IMG/VR virus record: IMGVR_UViG_3300025426_000104
Coordinates: 1-27,155 of that record
DNA length: 27,155 bases
Direction: 5' to 3' (one strand)
Source of the DNA: a virus
Shown here in pieces: positions 22,925 through 27,155 of this stretch (position 1 is its first letter; the number at the start of each line of letters is the position of its first letter). Below the pieces are notes generated by a model. It searched no databases. It had not been told where the DNA came from and was given only the letters and a program-made list of their open reading frames with translations. The position numbers and the translations under genes are program-made.

Positions 22925-23200
22925 TTAAACCTCTACTTTTTCGGTAGCTTTCAAAAAGTTTTGTTCATCTTCATTAAATTTAGCTAACTGTTCTGCTGTA
23001 TAAATTGTGTCTATGGAATCTTCAAAATTCTTAATTTTTTCCATTACATCAAAAACATCTTGTGGTGTAGGACAAGGACGCGCATCGTCCCATCTAGTAA
23101 ACTTTTGACCATCAAATTCCCACAATGCACCCGGACGTAACATTTCTACTGCCACGTTAATCCCATATAATTTGTATAGCTTCCCTTTTTCAGGTTTCAT
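22925..23200 (-). CDS. Small protein downstream of adhesin, unknown function (possible fibre chaperone)
   Basis: A 91-residue protein with an AAGGTAAAAG site before ATG 23200. The first half has beta-like parts (GKLYKLYGINVAVEMLRPGA, LWEFDGQKFTRWDD). The second half has RPCPTPQDVFDVMEKIKNFE, then a helix ending in acidic residues. The RPxPT...V...I pattern is reminiscent of small proteins encoded after tail fibres that help fibre folding, but the match is weak. It lies directly after the glycine-rich adhesin gene. I recognise no specific family. Confidence 0.65.
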   Translation of the reverse strand: MKPEKGKLYKLYGINVAVEMLRPGALWEFDGQKFTRWDDARPCPTPQDVFDVMEKIKNFEDSIDTIYTAEQLAKFNEDEQNFLKATEKVEV

Positions 23201-23209
23201 TCTTTTACC

Positions 23210-24835
23210 TTAATTGAACACTAAAATTGCAATGCCACCACCACCATTGCTTATAAATCCAGTAGACACTGATGTTCCTGAAGATCCTCCGCCACCGCTT
23301 CCAGTTCCAGCTTGACCGTCAGATCCAGTACCCAGCCCTGCTACCCCACTACCTCCACCTCCAGATCCACCATTATTTAATAATCCAGTTGTAGAGCCAT
23401 TATAAAACGCGCCACCTCCGCCTCCCGCATACGTTACAGAAGACCCTGAAAGAGTTGAAGCATAACCAGCCCCTCCGCTTCCGGGAGTGCTTGTTCCACT
23501 ATTAAAATTTCCCCCGGCGCTTCCAGCTCCTCCACCGCCACCACCACCACAATAAGGAAAAGAACCACCTCCTGAACCACCATTATTGCTATTACCTGCT
23601 ACCCCAAATCCATTTCCACCTGTCGTATTAGTAGATCCAGACCCACCCCCACCTGAACCGCCGGGAGGGTATCCATCTTGACCGCTTTGCACACCTGCTG
23701 TACCTCCAGCTGCACCTCCAAAAGCTGTAATATTGAATCCTTGAGAATCTAAGCCATAAAGAACTGAGTCATGTCCTTTGCTATAAACATCAACATTTTG
23801 GCTTCCGCCTTGTCCTCCCGCCCCAACAACTACAGTATATTTTGCTCCCGCAACAATTGCTCCAGTAGTTCCTGTTAAGAATTGACCTGCACCGCCTCCA
23901 CCTCCGCCGCCAGAACCTATGCCACCAGAAGCCCCTCCAGCAATAAGAAGATAAGATGCATTAGGAGTATTTGCTGGTCCCGTAAAACTTCCAGTACCTG
24001 TAAAAACAAGTCTTGTTGGTTTTGATGTAGTTGCATAAGAAATTATGACTACTCCAGAACCTCCCGTTGAACCCGGATATACACCGTCATAACACCCTCC
24101 GCCTCCGCCTCCTGTATTCTGTAATCCGCTAATAGGTGCTCTTGAAGAAGAAACTCCGCCTCCACCCCCACCTAAACCACCACTGCCTCCAACTGCACCG
24201 TTTGAGTTTCCGCCTCCGCCTCCACCCCCACCGTAATAGGTTGAAGTTCCAGTAATCGTAGAAACCGCACCATTTCCTCCATTACCGCTTGTGGAGCTTT
24301 GCACAGAGCCTCCGCTCCCCCCTGCTTGTCCTGCTCCACCTCCACCACCAGAAGGATATGGATTATTAACGTTGCTATCGCCTCCGTTGTATCCTTGAAC
24401 TGGAGTGGTAGCAGGAGAATTTCCAGAAGCCCCTGAGCTTAATGTTGAATTTTGTCCAGACCCACCTCCGCCTGATGCTCCGGCTGCTGCTGCTTGTGGT
24501 CCTTGAGCGCCACCTCCGCCTCCATTTCCAGTCGAACCACCACCAAAAGAAGATGACCCGCCTCTTTGTGGGCTAGTTTGATTAGGTGCTCCGCCAGCAC
24601 CAATAACAACAGAATAAGATGAGCCAGCGGTAACTGCTTGAGTCCCTACAAGAACCCCGCCACCACCGCCACCACCGCCACCTATGTTATATCCGCCAGC
24701 TCCGCCTCCGCCAACAATTAAATAATTAATTGAAGTAACTCCAGTAGGCGCTACCCAACTTATTGATCCATTAAACGCTTGAACTATGTTATTAACGTTT
24801 GTATTGATTGCAAATAAAATTTGTAATATGGACAT
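23210..24835 (-). CDS. Glycine-rich tail fibre tip / adhesin
   Basis: A 541-residue protein, about a third glycine, built of two modules. Each module starts with a short beta domain and a GGG run: module one has ISWVAPTGVTSINYLIVGGG (about 25-44), and module two starts near residue 284 with LVFTGTGSFTGPA and SYLLIAGGASGG. Poly-Gly stretches (GGGGGGGGG and GGxGGxGG) alternate with Ser/Asn/Thr turns. This matches the glycine-rich domain of phage adhesins, in which Gly-rich strands pack as polyglycine-II helices as in T4-like gp38 adhesins. It likely binds the host surface. It ends ILVFN. The start has no strong ribosome-binding site and the upstream stop is one base away, so coupling is likely. 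Confidence 0.78.
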   Translation of the reverse strand: MSILQILFAINTNVNNIVQAFNGSISWVAPTGVTSINYLIVGGGGAGGYNIGGGGGGGGGVLVGTQAVTAGSSYSVVIGAGGAPNQTSPQRGGSSSFGGGSTGNGGGGGAQGPQAAAAGASGGGGSGQNSTLSSGASGNSPATTPVQGYNGGDSNVNNPYPSGGGGGAGQAGGSGGSVQSSTSGNGGNGAVSTITGTSTYYGGGGGGGGNSNGAVGGSGGLGGGGGGVSSSRAPISGLQNTGGGGGGCYDGVYPGSTGGSGVVIISYATTSKPTRLVFTGTGSFTGPANTPNASYLLIAGGASGGIGSGGGGGGGAGQFLTGTTGAIVAGAKYTVVVGAGGQGGSQNVDVYSKGHDSVLYGLDSQGFNITAFGGAAGGTAGVQSGQDGYPPGGSGGGGSGSTNTTGGNGFGVAGNSNNGGSGGGSFPYCGGGGGGGAGSAGGNFNSGTSTPGSGGAGYASTLSGSSVTYAGGGGGAFYNGSTTGLLNNGGSGGGGSGVAGLGTGSDGQAGTGSGGGGSSGTSVSTGFISNGGGGIAILVFN

Positions 24836-24836
24836 T

Positions 24837-26276
24837 TTATGTTAGCCCAGCTCCAGATATAACCGCAGAAGATGAACTAATAAACAGTATTGTACAAATA
24901 CCATATAAGCCCAATGTTCTGTTTCCTGTAGTCGATGTAGACTGACCGGCCCATTGCAGCGTCAAGCCTGAGCCTTGGGTGATTACTTGTGATCCCGCAG
25001 AATTGTTGTAAATGGTGACTAAATTTCCTGCCGAAAATACCGAATTATTTACTGTTATGCCTCCGGCAGAAATTGAAATAGTTTTTCCAGCATCAGATGC
25101 TAATAATACATAAGCTCCTGATTGTGAATTTAGCGTTGATCCAGTGGAGTTTAATGTTACTGCTGCTGATCCATTAAATGTTGTTCCTGAACTAAACGAT
25201 AATCCAGTTCCTGCTGTTAATGAATTCGTTACTGAAGGAGCGGATGTAACGCTCAGTGTCAAAGCCGCTGAACCGTTATATGTTGTTCCAGAATTAAAAG
25301 CTAAACCTGATCCAGCTGTTAATGCGTTAACTACTGAAGGGGCAGAATAATTTGATGAAATGCTTAATTGCACAGCACCCGTGCTGGCGCTTGCATTAAT
25401 TTGATTTGATGTTCCAGAAACAGAAGTAACACCACTAGCACTTATAGTGACCTGCTGAGAACCATCGTAAGTTGTTCCTGCGCTAAAAGTAATTCCTGCT
25501 CCCTGAACCAATGCATTGTTTACTTTTGCCGCAGACGCTGAATTTAAATTGGCTACCAGCGTTGTGCTGTTAACAGTAAATGGTGCATTACCCTGTGTAG
25601 CAGAGAATGTTGGCTGACTTGCCAATACTACCAATCCCGATCCTGTTGAACCCGTTAACGTTGGCGCGTTTGCCGCAGAACCTGTTCCTGTTGAAGATAA
25701 GAAGAAAGGAGTTGTTGAGGTATTACCCGGAACGTATGTCATCAACGGATACGTTGTAGCACCAATCGTTGTTGTTGATGTATAGACAATTGAATTTGCT
25801 GTTGGCGTTGTTGCATTGTTTGTTCCGCCACTAGACATGGGCAATGCCGAACCTAGCGACAAAGAAGGCACATAATTATATGCCGCAGTAACGTTTGTAC
25901 CATCTACATATAAAGGTACAGTTGTTCCGCTTGGAACAACAATTCCTGTTCCAGATGCCGTTTGAACTTGAATACCATACCCGCCAGTTGTGTTGTTAAT
26001 GACGATATAGTTTTTGTTAATTGTTGGAACAAATAAAGTGCGTTGAGCAGTAAGCGTTCCAGAACAATTTAGATATAAATACCGATATTGCTGATCGGTT
26101 GTTGATTGAGATGCAATTAAAGTTTTATTTGCATCAGAGAACACAATAGGAGTCGAACCAACAATTGCATTTTCCATGCAATATTGCCAGTTACCATTAG
26201 TGGTAGTACCCCATGATCCGTTTTGCTCTCCGGTCCCAATTAACTGAATATTTAGATTAGGCGTCCACGTTGACAT
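24837..26276 (-). CDS. Tail fibre protein
   Basis: A 479-residue protein. The N-terminus (TPNLNIQLIGTGEQNGSWGT, residues 4-23, followed by NWQYCMENAIVG) is a widely conserved fibre-attachment region. The middle is Ser/Thr/Gly/Asn-rich. From about residue 245 there are three repeats of an ALxxGxGLxFxxGTTYNGSxxxTLS unit, two of them 34 residues apart. The C-terminal 90 residues (LLASDAGKTISISAGGITVN, then LVTIYNNSAGSQVITQG) look like a beta-rich tip domain. AGGAAAA lies before the ATG at 26276. The fibre connects the tail to the glycine-rich adhesin encoded next. The fibre assignment is by N-terminal motif and composition. Confidence 0.82.
   Translation of the reverse strand: MSTWTPNLNIQLIGTGEQNGSWGTTTNGNWQYCMENAIVGSTPIVFSDANKTLIASQSTTDQQYRYLYLNCSGTLTAQRTLFVPTINKNYIVINNTTGGYGIQVQTASGTGIVVPSGTTVPLYVDGTNVTAAYNYVPSLSLGSALPMSSGGTNNATTPTANSIVYTSTTTIGATTYPLMTYVPGNTSTTPFFLSSTGTGSAANAPTLTGSTGSGLVVLASQPTFSATQGNAPFTVNSTTLVANLNSASAAKVNNALVQGAGITFSAGTTYDGSQQVTISASGVTSVSGTSNQINASASTGAVQLSISSNYSAPSVVNALTAGSGLAFNSGTTYNGSAALTLSVTSAPSVTNSLTAGTGLSFSSGTTFNGSAAVTLNSTGSTLNSQSGAYVLLASDAGKTISISAGGITVNNSVFSAGNLVTIYNNSAGSQVITQGSGLTLQWAGQSTSTTGNRTLGLYGICTILFISSSSAVISGAGLT
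25140..25350 (-). repeat. Tandem 34-codon repeats in the tail fibre
   Basis: Two close copies (about 25142-25247 and 25248-25350) encode NALTAGSGLAFNSGTTYNG and the NSLTAGTGLSFSSGTTFNG version. A third diverged copy lies near 25440-25530 (ALVQGAGITFSAGTTYDG). The spacing of the close pair is 102 bases. Confidence 0.82.
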
Positions 26277-26283
26277 AATTTTC

Positions 26284-26700
26284 CTAGAGAGTAATTATCG
26301 GTGTCCAATATGGATACAACTGATCGTCGTCTATTTCAGTCCAGTACCAATCTCCACCTAATGCACCTGCAATTCCATTTGCTGTTACGCCAGAAATGGC
26401 AATAACAGGACCGGGTAAAACAATTCCAGCATATCCATTTGCTACTACACCATTTGGTGTTACCGGCCCAATGTACGGAATTAGACCTTGCGCAGATACT
26501 CCCGTTAATGGGAAAGCAGGTGATAAGAAAGGTACTACAAGCCCTAATGCGCCTGACGCGACTACACCTGATTCTGATTCAGTGCTCCGAGGAACTACTG
26601 TTCCAGCTAAACCTGATGCAACTACTCCAAGAAGATTTGCTGCGCCGGGAGTTTTTGCCGAGCTAAATGGTGCAGACGAAACGGGATAGAAGGAGAACAT
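26284..26700 (-). CDS. Small repeat protein with five GVxAxG units, structural
   Basis: A 138-residue protein. After MFSFYPVSSAPFSSAKTPG it carries five units starting G-V-x-A-x-G at residues 25, 45, 67, 84 and 104, spaced 17-22 residues, mostly with a VVP/VLP strand about 10 residues on. It ends in an acidic/aromatic stretch (DWYWTEIDDDQLYPYWTP). The units suggest a small beta-solenoid or stacked hairpins. It lies between the truncated structural gene and the tail fibre, so a fibre-base or collar component is plausible but unproven. AAGGAG precedes the ATG at 26700. No known family is recognised. Confidence 0.72.
   Translation of the reverse strand: MFSFYPVSSAPFSSAKTPGAANLLGVVASGLAGTVVPRSTESESGVVASGALGLVVPFLSPAFPLTGVSAQGLIPYIGPVTPNGVVANGYAGIVLPGPVIAISGVTANGIAGALGGDWYWTEIDDDQLYPYWTPIITL
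26378..26630 (-). repeat. Five degenerate GVxAxG repeats
   Basis: Repeat units in the 138-residue protein, 17-22 codons apart, recognisable at the protein level (GVVASG, GVVASG, GVSAQG, GVVANG, GVTANG) and less so in DNA. They may have arisen by tandem duplication. Confidence 0.78.
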
Positions 26701-26754
26701 TGCTGAACTCCTTCTTTAATTTATTAGCCGTAGATAATAAATCCCCATCCTAGA

Positions 26755-27155
26755 TTAGCTAGGTACTTCAGCCCACATCAAGGAAACGTCAAACGTAGCA
26801 GCGGTAGTCGTTGCATACAAACCATATGCTAGGTAGTTACCGGGAGCAAGAATAATCAGTCCTTTCACGTCATCTACGAACAGACCAACAGTCTGGGTAG
26901 GTGTAGTGGTCGTTGTACCGATTGAAACAGAAGGGGCCACCAAAGTAGATGCAAGCGCACCCGTGTTAGCAACGTTAACCATACCGTATGAAACGGAACC
27001 TGTGTTCTGCTGTGAATACATCGAACGAGAAGCAGTCTGAGTTCCTGAAACCGCAGCAGTGGTTTGGTTAGCCATCCAGAAGTTAAAATCGTTAGAAGTT
27101 GCAGCAGTACCAGTGGTTTTAATGCCAACACGGGCTTGCAGAATAACGATATCAG
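26755..27155 (-). CDS. Structural protein, C-terminal part (cut by right edge)
   Basis: The minus-strand frame is open to the right edge, so the gene starts outside. ATG 27075 is internal: the upstream codons read ILQARVGIKTTGTAATSNDF in the same frame and continue into FNFWMANQTTAAVSG, so this is one protein, not a 106-residue one. The visible 132 residues are Ser/Thr/Ala/Val-rich and beta-like, with VGLFVDDVKGLIILAPGNYL and a closing FDVSLMWAEVPS. The style is that of a phage virion surface, fibre or tail protein. No specific family recognised. Confidence 0.7.
   Translation of the reverse strand, partial: DIVILQARVGIKTTGTAATSNDFNFWMANQTTAAVSGTQTASRSMYSQQNTGSVSYGMVNVANTGALASTLVAPSVSIGTTTTTPTQTVGLFVDDVKGLIILAPGNYLAYGLYATTTAATFDVSLMWAEVPS

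Noticed and set aside
23210-24835. CRISPR-like or satellite repeat array
   Set aside because: The periodicity comes from glycine codons in one open frame, without fixed-length spacers.
23210-26276. Diversity-generating retroelement target in the fibre/adhesin genes
   Set aside because: No reverse transcriptase and no template/variable repeat pair with adenine-biased changes were seen.
26755-27075. Stand-alone 106-residue protein starting at ATG 27075
   Set aside because: The same frame is open to the window edge with sensible sequence, so it is the end of a longer protein.
1-27155. tRNA genes, integrase, attachment sites or insertion sequences
   Set aside because: No cloverleaf, recombinase motif, or terminal inverted repeats could be found by reading; gaps between genes are too short.

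Overview
This window is an internal piece of a tailed bacteriophage (or prophage) genome. It is coding almost end to end: no gap exceeds about 60 bases, and I see no tRNA, rRNA, insertion sequence, integrase, CRISPR array or reverse transcriptase. The gene set (ERF annealing protein, YbcO-like HNH protein, nozzle-like tail protein, polyvalent ejection-type protein, M15 endolysin with a GTA-type holin) suggests a short-tailed (podovirus-like) phage of a Gram-negative host. The Gram-negative inference rests on a lipobox lipoprotein and on the usual range of these families. Protein style resembles uncultured aquatic phages, but that is an impression and not a database match.

Left arm, plus strand, about 1-5461: a dense operon of 17 small genes whose starts mostly overlap the preceding stop (ATGA, TAATG, GTGA, TGATG). 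It opens with the C-terminus of a RecB/Cas4-type PD-(D/E)XK exonuclease (cut by the window edge), an ERF single-strand annealing protein and a small protein with an SSB-like acidic tail. Together these look like a recombination module. Then come a ribbon-helix-helix protein, small proteins of unknown function, a four-zinc-module HNH endonuclease that may be a mobile gene, a lipoprotein and a YbcO-like HNH nuclease.

Right arm, minus strand, about 5430-27155: the late region, transcribed right to left, so its first genes lie at the right. In transcription order: the end of a structural protein (cut by the edge), a small protein with five GVxAxG repeats, a tail fibre, a glycine-rich adhesin, two small fibre-associated genes, a four-gene lysis cassette (two tiny membrane proteins, holin, M15 endolysin), a nozzle-like tail protein, three small structural proteins, a 962-residue protein with LysM-like tandem repeats, a Q/A-rich 344-residue protein, an 808-residue repeat protein, and a 1956-residue polyvalent protein. 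The last three large genes match the position and rising size of the T7 gp14-gp15-gp16 ejection proteins. Terminase, portal and capsid genes are not in the window and would be expected further right.

The two arms run towards each other and their last genes overlap by 32 bases, with no visible terminator between them. The most interesting part is the 1956-residue protein, which joins a ParB/DdrB-like region, a zincin-like HExxH region and an LPD38-like region in one probable virion-delivered chain. The virion proteins beside it carry tandem repeats and a shared AHGG motif. Four real genes are shorter than 60 codons and easily missed: 4115-4294, 4545-4700, 4702-4878 and 22179-22343.
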